Source: Cellulomonas fulva
GTDB lineage: Bacteria > Actinomycetota > Actinomycetes > Actinomycetales > Cellulomonadaceae
NCBI RefSeq assembly: GCF_018531375.1
Contig: NZ_JAHBOH010000001.1
Location: forward strand, 310,001-374,000
Direction: 5' to 3'
Length of the DNA stretch: 64,000 nt
The notes below the pieces were generated by a model, which did not search any database, was not told where the DNA came from, and worked only from the letters and a program-made list of their open reading frames with translations. Of the stretch, positions 43,182-50,615 are shown in pieces. Made by a program: the position numbers and the translations under genes. The first letter of the stretch is position 1, and every line of letters starts with the position of its first letter.

Positions 43182-43708
43182 ATTCCGACGAGCATCTTGT
43201 TGTGGATTCCCAGGTCGTGCACTATCACTACCAGGAGGACCTCGGGCAAGCCCCGCCGGGCTCCGGGTCAGCCGTGGATTTCTTCGCCGCGGTAAGGTCC
43301 AGCCGCGCAGCGGTATACCTTGACAGCGATGGCCATGTCCTTGAGGAATGGTCGCGAAACGTCTCCGACGAGTGGTTCGATGGCTGGTTCACGGAACTAG
43401 CAAGCACGGTCAACGTCAGGGAGATCGATGCGCCGACACAAGCGCAGTTGTTCAAGAGGCTGTCCAACGTGTGCGGATTTCCGAAGTCCGAGAATCGGTG
43501 GCTTGTGCGCGTCGCCGTTTCTGCGGCGAGTGAGGCCTCCCCATGTACACTCGTTACCGAGGACATGGACTTCCGTGAGCCATCCCAGAAGGGCTGCTCC
43601 CCAGCGGTACGAAACCGCTACTTGTCCAGCAGCAAGGAGGGCTCGGTGACAGCGGAGCTGTGGAAGCACTGGGTCGAGGTGATTTCGCTCAAGCTCGCCC
43701 TTGAATGA
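43178..43708 (+). CDS. PIN-like nuclease partner of the ATPase
   Basis: A 176-residue protein. HLVVDSQVVHYHY at the N-terminus (Asp10), LDSDGHVLEEWSRNV (Glu56/57) and CTLVTEDMDF (Asp129/Asp131) sit where PIN-like nucleases have their acidic triad and the common TxD ending, and the secondary-structure order also fits. I did not find a closer named family. The ATG overlaps the ATPase stop (ATGA), so the two are made together, suggesting an ATPase-gated toxic RNase or DNase. Assignment rests on motif spacing only. Confidence 0.65.
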   Translation: MNSDEHLVVDSQVVHYHYQEDLGQAPPGSGSAVDFFAAVRSSRAAVYLDSDGHVLEEWSRNVSDEWFDGWFTELASTVNVREIDAPTQAQLFKRLSNVCGFPKSENRWLVRVAVSAASEASPCTLVTEDMDFREPSQKGCSPAVRNRYLSSSKEGSVTAELWKHWVEVISLKLALE

Positions 43709-44338
43709 CGAGTGGTACCACAGTCGAGGTTCCGATGGATAGTAGTAGCTCGCGCTTCCGGGATGGCTGTCGCTGAACCTTCCCCAATGGCAGCGGCCTC
43801 GTCACGCCTGGCCGTCCGACGGTCAGCGTGCCTCCTGACGCCGCCGGTTCCAGCCACACCTCACGCCGCTCGAGTTGGGCCGGAGTTGGCGCGCGGACGC
43901 CGCCGCCGCCCGAGACGTCGCCACCGCGCGGCGACCTGAACTCCGACGGCATCGACCCCGCCAAACCCCAGGGTGTCCTTGCGGGCGTCGATCACCGGCG
44001 ACATTCCCCGCCCGGCGCGAAGTCGACCGCGTCAGGCAGCGGAGCGCATGCACCTCTCGGGACGAGTACCAGCCCTCTATCGAGCGTCACCGCCACCCGG
44101 CGAACGCCCCCGGGAGGCAACCATCAACGGCGAGCCACACAGAAGCGGGCAGCAAGACGAGGAGCCATCCCGGAGACGCCGCGGACCCCAGGCCAATCCC
44201 GGAGCCACACCAGCGTCGCAGAAGTGCAAGAGGAGTCGATGCTGACGCCGTGGGCGTGGCCTGGCCCGGCTCCATCGGTGCGGCGCTAGTTTGGGTGTGG
44301 ACAAGGAGCTGCGGCTGGGGCTGACGCGAGGGGCGGCA
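43709..44338. other. Gene-free stretch within the island
   Basis: About 630 bases where I can support no gene. Frames present are Arg/Pro-rich and look like chance openings. The right end includes a GAGGGG ribosome site for the interrupted zinc-finger gene. Confidence 0.45.
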
Positions 44339-44411
44339 TGGCGGAGCCGAAACGATGCACGGCGCCAGGCTGCTCCCGTCCCGCCGCCTTCCAAACGCGC
44401 ACGAATCCGCC
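44339..44411 (+). pseudogene. 5' fragment of a zinc-finger gene cut by an IS3 element
   Basis: After a good ribosome site (GAGGGG) an ATG opens MAEPKRCTAPGCSRPAAFQT, a CxxxxC knuckle typical of small treble-clef or HNH-like proteins in Actinobacteria. After about 24 residues the reading runs into the left inverted repeat of the IS3-family element. No continuation was recognised beyond the right end. Confidence 0.5.
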
Positions 44412-44451
44412 GGAGCCTGACCCGGTTTCCCGGACGATTGCGGTGTGGTGA

Positions 44452-45327
44452 TCATGCCGCCGCGGTAGCAGCGGTGTGCAGGTCCTCGAACTCGTTCAGG
44501 GACTGGTAGCCGAGGCCCGGAGTGGCGCCGGACGGGGTTGTAAAGCCCTCGATCCGCTCGAAGATCGCCGAGGCGAGCTCCTCGCGAGACGACCGGTCAT
44601 GGCGGTCGAGCAGCTCACGCTGCATGCTCGACCAGAGGCTTTCCATCATGGTGTTGTTCACGCTCGAGGCGACCCGGCCCATCGAGCCAAGCAGGCCGGC
44701 CTCGCGCAGCCGGTGCCCGAAGATCCACGAGGTGTGCTGAGCTCCGCGGTCCGCGTGGACGATCGCTCCAGGCGCGGGGTGGCGCCGCCAGATTGCCATC
44801 TGCAGCGCGTCGACGACCAACTCGCAGCGCATGTGGTCGGCGATCGACCAGCCCACGATCTTCCTCGTGAACACGTCGAGCACCGCGGCGCAGTAGACCT
44901 TCCCGGTGCTCGTGGGGTGCTCGGTGATGTCGGTGCACCACAACCGGTCCGGCCCGTCGGCGGTGAACTGCCGTAGCACGAGGTCCTCGTGCGGGGCGGG
45001 CAGCGGGCGTTGTCCACGGCGTTTGCGCCGGTGACAGATCCCGGCGAGCCCCGCGACGCGCATGAGCCGGGCGACCCGCTTGCGGCCGCAGGCGATCCCG
45101 AGCCCGAGGCGCAGCTCGGCGTGAACCCGCGGGGCGCCGTAGGTCGCACGCGAGCCGTGGTGGATCGCCGTGATCGTCGCGGTCAGCGCCTGATCGGCGA
45201 TCGCGCGAGCGCTCGGCGGTCGACGCAAGGCGTCGTAGAGCCCGCAGCGGGAGATCCCGAGCACCCGGCAGGTCAGCGAGACGGGCACCCCGTCGGCCGC
45301 CAGTTCCTGGACCAGCCGGGCACTCAT
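44452..45327 (-). CDS. IS3-family transposase OrfB (DDE integrase domain)
   Basis: A 291-residue transposase B subunit. HTH_21-like region RATYGAPRVHAELRLGLGI and the rve DDE domain with Asp in RLWCTDITEHP, Asp in IVHADRGAQHTS and Glu in NNTMMESLWSSM, all present. In functional elements OrfB is made as a -1 frameshift fusion with OrfA. Here orfA is almost deleted, so activity is doubtful. ATG at 45327 is chosen. A TTG at 45360 in the same frame is possible. Confidence 0.93.
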   Translation of the reverse strand: MSARLVQELAADGVPVSLTCRVLGISRCGLYDALRRPPSARAIADQALTATITAIHHGSRATYGAPRVHAELRLGLGIACGRKRVARLMRVAGLAGICHRRKRRGQRPLPAPHEDLVLRQFTADGPDRLWCTDITEHPTSTGKVYCAAVLDVFTRKIVGWSIADHMRCELVVDALQMAIWRRHPAPGAIVHADRGAQHTSWIFGHRLREAGLLGSMGRVASSVNNTMMESLWSSMQRELLDRHDRSSREELASAIFERIEGFTTPSGATPGLGYQSLNEFEDLHTAATAAA

Positions 45328-45336
45328 TTCGGGAGC

Positions 45337-45394
45337 ACGAGCGGGCCAGGTCCACTGCAAGCCGCCGGAACTCCGGCGGCTTGGCTGCAGGCAT
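45337..45394 (-). pseudogene. IS3 OrfA remnant
   Basis: From ATG 45394 the frame reads MPAAKPPEFRRLAVDLARS, the conserved beginning of IS3-type OrfA. The helix-turn-helix and leucine zipper that should follow (about 80 residues) are missing and orfB sequence begins at once. An internal deletion is the simplest explanation. Confidence 0.7.
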
Positions 45395-45609
45395 CCCAGA
45401 CTCCTCTCCCGAGACGATCATCGCCTCAGACCAGGTGTCCGGAGAAGCGGGTCAGGCTCCCACCCTGCTGGACGACGAAACGATGAGCCCTATGCCACGC
45501 GACGCTTCACGGATGGACGCGGCGTGAGAGAGAGTTGCCGCATGCATGAAATCCCCATCTCGACAGCGTCAGCACGGCAAGGCCAGCTGGGGCGCGCCGG
45601 TCAGCCGAC

Positions 45610-46335
45610 ATGACGGAGCCACCGGCGGATCCGTTCCCGCCAGTACGGCCGCCTCGGCAAGCGAAGCCCAGTCCTGGCGGCGGCTCCGCGGACCGATTCC
45701 CTCGTCTCGAAGCGTCACGGCAACATCTCGATCAGCTGAGGATCGCCCACCTGGACGTCGCATACAGGACGCTCGGGGCCGCGGCAGGTCGGCTCTTTAT
45801 GCCGGATTTGCTTGTGACGGCGATGGTGCAAAGAAGCTATGGGGTCGTCGATGCCCTAATTGATGCTGTTGATACGTACAACATGCACGCCGCCGCACCA
45901 CTCCTCAGGCTGCAGCTCGACACGCTGTTCCGAGCTCACTACATCGCTTCCTGCGCTGACTTGGATGCCCTCGTGGGCCGCCTGCTGGGGGGCGAGGAGT
46001 TTCGCCGGATTAAGGATCTCGAAGGCAGGCCGCTCACAGACGCCCGACTCCAGGAGTTGGCGGCCGCCCACCATGCGTGGGCCGTACCGGTCTACCGAGA
46101 GACCTCGGGTTGGGTGCACTTCTCGGTCAATCACATGAGAGCCACTACACAGGTCGGCAGCGATCGGGACTTCTTCATGGGCGTGCCACTTCGCCCCGAA
46201 GTCCTGGCGGAATCGCTATGGCTTGAGGTCTACGGCGCGTCCATCCGGGCGACCGAGGAACTTTTCGACTATGTCCGTGGTTGGGCCTCGCGGAAAGGGC
46301 TGCCGCCCGGAGAGACGCGAGTCCTCGACTGGTGA
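45610..46335 (+). CDS. Unrecognised helical protein (possibly DUF5677/HEPN-like)
   Basis: A 241-residue protein with a Pro-rich start (about 30 residues), then an all-helical body. The segment AAPLLRLQLDTLFRAHYIAS followed by ELAAAHHAWAVPVYRETSGWVHFS recalls DUF5677-like proteins, in which a helix, an RxxLE/D-like region and a VHxS motif recur. This family has HEPN-like members, but the RxxxxxH active site was not found with certainty. From about 45.7 kb on, its codons are A/T-richer than the chromosome, so it likely arrived with the island. It is the first gene after the IS element. Confidence 0.5.
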   Translation: MTEPPADPFPPVRPPRQAKPSPGGGSADRFPRLEASRQHLDQLRIAHLDVAYRTLGAAAGRLFMPDLLVTAMVQRSYGVVDALIDAVDTYNMHAAAPLLRLQLDTLFRAHYIASCADLDALVGRLLGGEEFRRIKDLEGRPLTDARLQELAAAHHAWAVPVYRETSGWVHFSVNHMRATTQVGSDRDFFMGVPLRPEVLAESLWLEVYGASIRATEELFDYVRGWASRKGLPPGETRVLDW

Positions 46336-46700
46336 AAGGCTTGCTCGTTAGGCGGGCCCCCGCGGCAACTGCACGACCGGCAGCGCACGCGGCGTTTACC
46401 TCTGTGGGGGGGTAGCGCCCCCGACGCCGCGGGCGACGGGACTTGTCCACTGGGAGCACGCACGTAGCCCTGGCAGCGGCCCGCGATCTGGGACGGATGT
46501 CGTTCGAGCGACCAGCCACGTGTCCCTCCTGTCCCACGGGGCAACGACTCGAGCCGGGGACGCCACAGAAGACGGAACGCGCCGCAGGGGGACCTGACAC
46601 AGCCCCCAGGACCGGGGACCGGCCCGCGCGCCCTATCCCGGCCCGCGCTACGGGCGGCTCGCTACCGCCAACGTCTCAGGCTGTTGGCTATGGTGTTTCG
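46336..46700. other. Intergenic stretch between two island genes
   Basis: 365 bases, no supported gene. Around 46406-46423 a hairpin-like gggggggtagcgccccc occurs that could terminate the upstream transcript. A TATGGT -10-like box ends at 46694. Confidence 0.45.
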
Positions 46701-47459
46701 GTGACGCGCTCAAGAGACGTGGCCGTCCTTGCCGACATGCTCCTCGCCAGTGGAGCAGCAGCTGCGGGGCTTCTTGAGCCGGCGGTTGGAGTCGCCGCGG
46801 CCGGTGCTGCAGTTGGACTGTCAGACCGCATCCGGCTGGCACTTAGCCGTCGGGCGGAGCACAACCTCGCGGCCGCTGCCCACGGCGTGCGCTCTACCGG
46901 GCAGGACGTGGAAGAGGTGGTCGACGCACTTCTGCGATCCGCGGAGGGTGTGTCGCTAGTCTCGGAGGTCCTTGAGAGGATCGCGAGTGCAGCGTTCGAG
47001 CAGAAGGCGCGCGCCCTCGGGACATGCCTAGGTCGCGCGGCAAACGCGTCGGAAATGCCGGAGGCTGCGATCGAGGCGGAAACCATCTGGGCTAGGCTAA
47101 TCGACCTCCTTCATCGACCCCATGTGATGGCGTTGCTCGCCCTAGGAGAACCTACCTACGACGAGGCCGACGAGTCGATGCTCGGTGCTGCGGAGGCGAA
47201 CAAGGTCGCGCGGGAGTTCGCTCGAACTGGAGCGTTTGTTGCAGTACTCAATCAGTACGACGCCTTCACGGCACAGTCCGTCCGAGCCGATCTGAAGAGC
47301 TGGGGGCTCGCACAGACGGTTTACGGCGATCAGATCGGGTTGCACGGCGGAGCCCTTGACAGCGACACGTTCTGGCGCCGCACGCCCCATGGCGAGAGCG
47401 TGGCGCGCCGGTTGCAGGCCGACGTGGGAGCAACGCCATCCGACGGGAGTTCGCTGTAG
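46701..47459 (+). CDS. Unrecognised alpha-helical island protein
   Basis: A 252-residue protein. N-terminal segment ADMLLASGAAAAGLLEPAVG and AAAGAAVGL is strongly hydrophobic and could be a membrane hairpin. The remainder is soluble and helical, with a C-terminal DTFWRRTPHGESVARRL that resembles a winged-helix end. No family recognised. GTG at 46701 is preferred because a -10-like TATGGT lies six bases before it (leaderless mRNA). An upstream ATG at 46443 would add an Arg/Pro-rich stretch of poor quality. Low GC for the genome. Confidence 0.5.
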   Translation: MTRSRDVAVLADMLLASGAAAAGLLEPAVGVAAAGAAVGLSDRIRLALSRRAEHNLAAAAHGVRSTGQDVEEVVDALLRSAEGVSLVSEVLERIASAAFEQKARALGTCLGRAANASEMPEAAIEAETIWARLIDLLHRPHVMALLALGEPTYDEADESMLGAAEANKVAREFARTGAFVAVLNQYDAFTAQSVRADLKSWGLAQTVYGDQIGLHGGALDSDTFWRRTPHGESVARRLQADVGATPSDGSSL

Positions 47460-47512
47460 GCCCTGTTCTCACGCCGCCCGCCCAACGCTTAGTGCACGCG
47501 CCGGGCAGGCAG

Positions 47513-47983
47513 TCATCTGAGTGCGCCGTAGGGCCGCCCCTGCTCCCGCCCGAATGGGATGGACCGTCGGCGGACCTGGTACGCGGCGTGGATCAGGCGC
47601 TCAATGCCGGGCCGGAGCACGGGTCCCTCGATCGCAGAGACCGCTCCGCCGGGGACGCCGGCGTCCAGCAAGCCGACACCCCCGTCTGCCCAGCGAAGGT
47701 CGACACCCCACAGATGAACCCGCCGGGGGAACCGCGCGAGGCACCACGGCGCGCAGCAGACAGTGAAGCCGACGACATCCGCGTCCCCGGTGACCTCGTA
47801 GAGGTACACCTCGGCGCGTCGGCCGAGACCGGACGGATCCTCGATGTCGAGGAGGACCTCGCCGTTCCTCCAGGCACCGTCCGCGGACTTGGTACGCACA
47901 GACTTCCCGAAGGCCTTGTCGATTTGACCCACCTCCCGGCAGCGCCAGAGGTCGATCGCTTCGTCGAGCGGGAAGGTCGCCAT
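47513..47983 (-). CDS. Unrecognised 156-residue island protein
   Basis: A mixed alpha/beta protein with LDEAIDLWRCREVGQIDKAF at the N-terminus, then LLDIEDPSGLGRRAEVYLYE, and a Trp/Gly-rich middle (RRVHLWGVDLRWADGGVGLL). No catalytic signature or membrane segment. The only island gene other than the IS transposase on the minus strand. It faces the end of the 46701 gene. GC is closer to the chromosome than that of the other island genes. Confidence 0.5.
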   Translation of the reverse strand: MATFPLDEAIDLWRCREVGQIDKAFGKSVRTKSADGAWRNGEVLLDIEDPSGLGRRAEVYLYEVTGDADVVGFTVCCAPWCLARFPRRVHLWGVDLRWADGGVGLLDAGVPGGAVSAIEGPVLRPGIERLIHAAYQVRRRSIPFGREQGRPYGALR

Positions 47984-48197
47984 GCTGCCTATCGAACCGT
48001 CACCAACGCCGAGTTCGTAGGCGTTCGGCCCGGCTTCGGAGCGTGGCGTCCGCGGACGTGCGTCCGCGTCCTTGACAGGCCGTCCACGTCCTGAGACAAG
48101 TCGCTGACCACACGCTGACCAATGACCGACAAATCAGACACTGACCCTACGGTAGCCAGGGCGTTGATCCAGCGCTTGACCTGCGATAACACTTCTG
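47984..48197. other. Right end of the island
   Basis: No gene seen. It contains the second copy of the 18-base repeat (48101-48118) and leads to the 3' end of tRNA-Arg. Confidence 0.5.
48101..48118. repeat. 18-bp direct repeat, right copy
   Basis: Identical to 41615-41632 and in the same orientation, 80 bases from the tRNA 3' end. The mirrored 80-base distance to the tRNA sequence at both ends suggests a recombinase-related site. Confidence 0.8.
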
Positions 48198-48270
48198 TGC
48201 GCCTGGGCAGATTCGAACTGCCGACACCCGCTTTAGGAGAGCGGTGCTCTATCCCCTGAGCTACAGGCGC
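48198..48270 (-). tRNA. tRNA-Arg (anticodon CCT)
   Basis: A 73-nt cloverleaf: GCGCCTG acceptor with CAGGCGC, D-arm GCTC/GAGC, anticodon stem CCGCT/AGCGG with loop CTCCTAA (anticodon CCT, reads AGG), T-arm GGCAG TTCGAAT CTGCC, discriminator A. No encoded CCA. It is the attachment gene for the island on its left. The 3' half is repeated at 41495-41535. Confidence 0.95.
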
Positions 48271-48351
48271 GCGAGCCCGACGTGCGGGGCTCGTGCTGCG
48301 TCGGCGTCGCTCGGAGGCGTCGTCAGCGCAGCGGCAAGCCTACCGGGCGCT

Positions 48352-49422
48352 TCAGGTCGTTCCCACGAAGGGGGCGTGGCGCGGGTCGACGTGGGCGGGG
48401 GCGGTGCTGGAGGCGCGGGCGACGAGCGAGGGCGCGACCAGGCGGTGCATCGCGTCGGGTGGCACGGGGTCGGCGAGCTGGGCGAGCAGGGAGTCGATGA
48501 CCGAGCGGGCCACCTGCTCCAGGGGCTGCGCGACCGACGACATGCCGACGGCGGCCGCGACGGCGGTGTTGTCGTAGCCGACCACGGCGATCGGCTGCGC
48601 GGAGGTGCGGGCCGCGCCCAGGGCGCCGAGCGCCAGGGAGTCGGAGGCGCAGACCAGGGCGGTGACCGACGCGGAGCGCAGCAGCGAGTCGGCCGCGGAG
48701 GCGCCGTCGGGGATGCCGTCGGCGCAGGCGACGTCGAGGCCGTCGATCGGCAGGCCCGCGTCGAGCAGAGTGCGGCGCCAGCCGGTGCGGCGCTCGTCGC
48801 CGGTGCCGGAGCCGGCGGGCCAGCCGATGAAGCCGATGCGGGTATGGCCCCTGCCCAGCAGGTGAGCAGTGGCGGCGGCGGTGCCGGCGGCGCCGTCGAC
48901 GTCGACCCAGCTGTGTGAGGACGTCTCGGGGGCCACCGTGTCGGACCACGGGCGGCCGAAGGTGACGAACGCGGTGCCCTGCTCCTCGAGCCAGCGGGCG
49001 CGGTCGTCGCCGTGGTGGGTGTCGGTGAGCACGAACCCGTCGATGTTGGTGGTGTCCACCAGCTCGCGGTAGCCGCGGACCTCGTCGGCGTCGTCGGTCG
49101 CGGTGAACAGGACGATGCGGTGGCCGGCGGCCTGGGCCGCCTCGGTCAGGGCGTGCAGGAAGCCGTCCAGGACGGCGCCGTTGATGCCGTCGTTGCTGGG
49201 GCGCATGCGCAGGCCGATGTTGCCGGACCGGCCGGTGCGGAGCTGCCGTGCGGCGAGGTTGGGGCGGTAGCCCACGGAGTCGAGGACGGAGCGGACCAGC
49301 TCGAGCGTCTCGGGGCTCACCAGGTGCGGGGAGTTGATGACGTTGGACACCGTCTGACGGGAGACGCCGGCCGCGCGGGCGACCGTGACGAGGGTGGGGC
49401 GGCCGGGCGCCGGCTGCGTCAT
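48352..49422 (-). CDS. LacI-family transcriptional regulator
   Basis: A 356-residue repressor. LVTVARAAGVSRQTVSNVIN is the LacI helix-turn-helix plus start of the hinge, followed by a periplasmic-binding-protein-like effector domain (RIGFIGWPAGSGTGDERRTG; ALVCASDSLALGALGAAR). It should control the sugar locus it ends. Likely targets are the two palindromes at 55889-55934. The ATG overlaps the stop codon of the oxidoreductase gene (ATGA), so it is the last gene of the operon. Confidence 0.95.
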   Translation of the reverse strand: MTQPAPGRPTLVTVARAAGVSRQTVSNVINSPHLVSPETLELVRSVLDSVGYRPNLAARQLRTGRSGNIGLRMRPSNDGINGAVLDGFLHALTEAAQAAGHRIVLFTATDDADEVRGYRELVDTTNIDGFVLTDTHHGDDRARWLEEQGTAFVTFGRPWSDTVAPETSSHSWVDVDGAAGTAAATAHLLGRGHTRIGFIGWPAGSGTGDERRTGWRRTLLDAGLPIDGLDVACADGIPDGASAADSLLRSASVTALVCASDSLALGALGAARTSAQPIAVVGYDNTAVAAAVGMSSVAQPLEQVARSVIDSLLAQLADPVPPDAMHRLVAPSLVARASSTAPAHVDPRHAPFVGTT

Positions 49423-50615
49423 GCGGTCCCCCTTCCTCGGGTCGGTCGGTCCTGCTCGTCGGAGTGTGGCAGGAGCGGGCCGCCGCGCGGAACGTCGTCT
49501 CCGTACTGGGGAACGGGCAGCACCGTGCCGCCCGCGAGAGCGGACTGGTGCGCGACGATGCCCGGCGCGCTCATCCGGGCGGCGGCGACCTCGTCGACCA
49601 CCGACGGTCGGCCCTCGGCCACGGTCCGGACCAGCTCGTGGACCAGGTGCGCGTGGGAGCCGGAGTGGGTGCTGGAGACCGACACCACCTGCCCGGCCGG
49701 GGACGTGTACGGGCCTGACGAGGTCCACGGGCGCAGCGCCTCCGGCAGGAGGTCCGGGCGGTCGGGGGCATGCGCGCGGCGGACCTCGAGGGCGCGGCCG
49801 CGGCCCGGGGCACCGAGGGCGGCGGCCCGGTAGGTCACCGGCGGGTCGTCCTCCGCCTGCGGCCACTCGAACGAGCCGCGCTCGCCGTAGACGCTGAAGC
49901 CCTCGCTGTAGCCGCGCGCGGTGTCGAAGAACGAGACGGTCGCCTCGATCGCCACGTCCGTGCCGGTGGTCATGAGCGCCGACTCCCACGGGAACGAGGG
50001 GCCGTGCGCGCCGCGGTGCTCGTCGGACAGCGTCCCGGAGCCCAGACAGCGCACGTCGCGCACCTGCGTGCGTGCGAGTGCGAGCAGCGGGCCCAGCACG
50101 TGCGTCGCGTAGTGCATCGGCGGGAAGCCCATCCAGTACGGCGGGAAGCCGTCGAGGTCCTGCAGGTGCGCGCCGCGCAGGTGGATCAGCCGGCCGAGCT
50201 CGCCCGCGGCGTGCGCGCGCGAGACCTCCAGGTACTCGCGGCCGAACACGCCGGTCTCGAGCATCATGTAGCGCCCGGAGCCGGCGGACGCGGCCTCGAG
50301 CACCCGGTCGACGTCCTCCAGGCTGGTCGCCATCGGCACCGCGACGCCGACCGAGCGGCCGGTGCGCAGGACGCGGACCGCGAGCGCCGCGTGGGACGCC
50401 ACGGGTGTCGCGAGGTGCACGACGTCGTAGTCGCCGCCCGCGAGCGCGGCGTCCAGGTCCAGCCACCGATCGCGCACGCCGTACAGGTCGCCGACCTCCG
50501 CGAGCAGCGCAGGATCGGTGTCGCACAGGCCGACGTGCCCGACGTCGGGGTGCAGCTGGTACAGGTGCAGGAAGTCACGCCCGAACACCAAGCCGACGAG
50601 CAGGACCCGGATCAT
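49419..50615 (-). CDS. Gfo/Idh/MocA-family oxidoreductase
   Basis: A 398-residue NAD(P)-dependent sugar dehydrogenase-like protein. IRVLLVGLVFGRDFLHLYQL is the Rossmann start (modified GxGxxG), VVHLATPVASHAALAVRVLR the conserved middle, and EATVSFFDTARGYSEGFSVYGERGSFE the C-terminal sheet. The usual EKP motif is replaced by VAVPMATS, so the catalytic Lys may be absent and activity could differ. ATGA overlaps join it to the GH36 gene before it and the LacI gene after it. Confidence 0.88.
   Translation of the reverse strand: MIRVLLVGLVFGRDFLHLYQLHPDVGHVGLCDTDPALLAEVGDLYGVRDRWLDLDAALAGGDYDVVHLATPVASHAALAVRVLRTGRSVGVAVPMATSLEDVDRVLEAASAGSGRYMMLETGVFGREYLEVSRAHAAGELGRLIHLRGAHLQDLDGFPPYWMGFPPMHYATHVLGPLLALARTQVRDVRCLGSGTLSDEHRGAHGPSFPWESALMTTGTDVAIEATVSFFDTARGYSEGFSVYGERGSFEWPQAEDDPPVTYRAAALGAPGRGRALEVRRAHAPDRPDLLPEALRPWTSSGPYTSPAGQVVSVSSTHSGSHAHLVHELVRTVAEGRPSVVDEVAAARMSAPGIVAHQSALAGGTVLPVPQYGDDVPRGGPLLPHSDEQDRPTRGRGTA

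Larger units (their letters stand above)
44412..45460 (-). mobile_element. IS3-family insertion sequence with damaged orfA
   Basis: A 1049-base element bounded by 24-base inverted repeats (GGAGCCTGACCCG...CCGGAC type) at 44412-44435 and 45437-45460 with three mismatches. It contains an IS3-type orfB (DDE transposase). Only the first codons of orfA remain, so the element probably cannot move on its own. No clear target duplication is seen. Confidence 0.85.
41495..48239. mobile_element. Genomic island integrated at tRNA-Arg(CCT)
   Basis: About 6.7 kb bounded by the displaced 3'-tRNA fragment on the left and the intact tRNA-Arg on the right, with an 18-base direct repeat inside each end. Part of the content (about 41.85-43.7 kb and 45.7-47.4 kb) has clearly lower GC and more A/T-ending codons than the flanks. 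It carries an ATPase plus PIN-like pair, an IS3-family element and three genes without known function. No integrase, excisionase or replication gene is found, so it looks fixed or non-autonomous. Confidence 0.75.

Noticed and set aside
43828..44289. A 153-codon frame in the island
   Set aside because: Pro/Arg/Ser-rich with no hydrophobic core and no ribosome site. Overlapping frames on all strands look alike.
44412..45460. Target-site duplication around the IS3-family element
   Set aside because: Flanks (ccgcc and caccc) do not match convincingly, so I do not report one.
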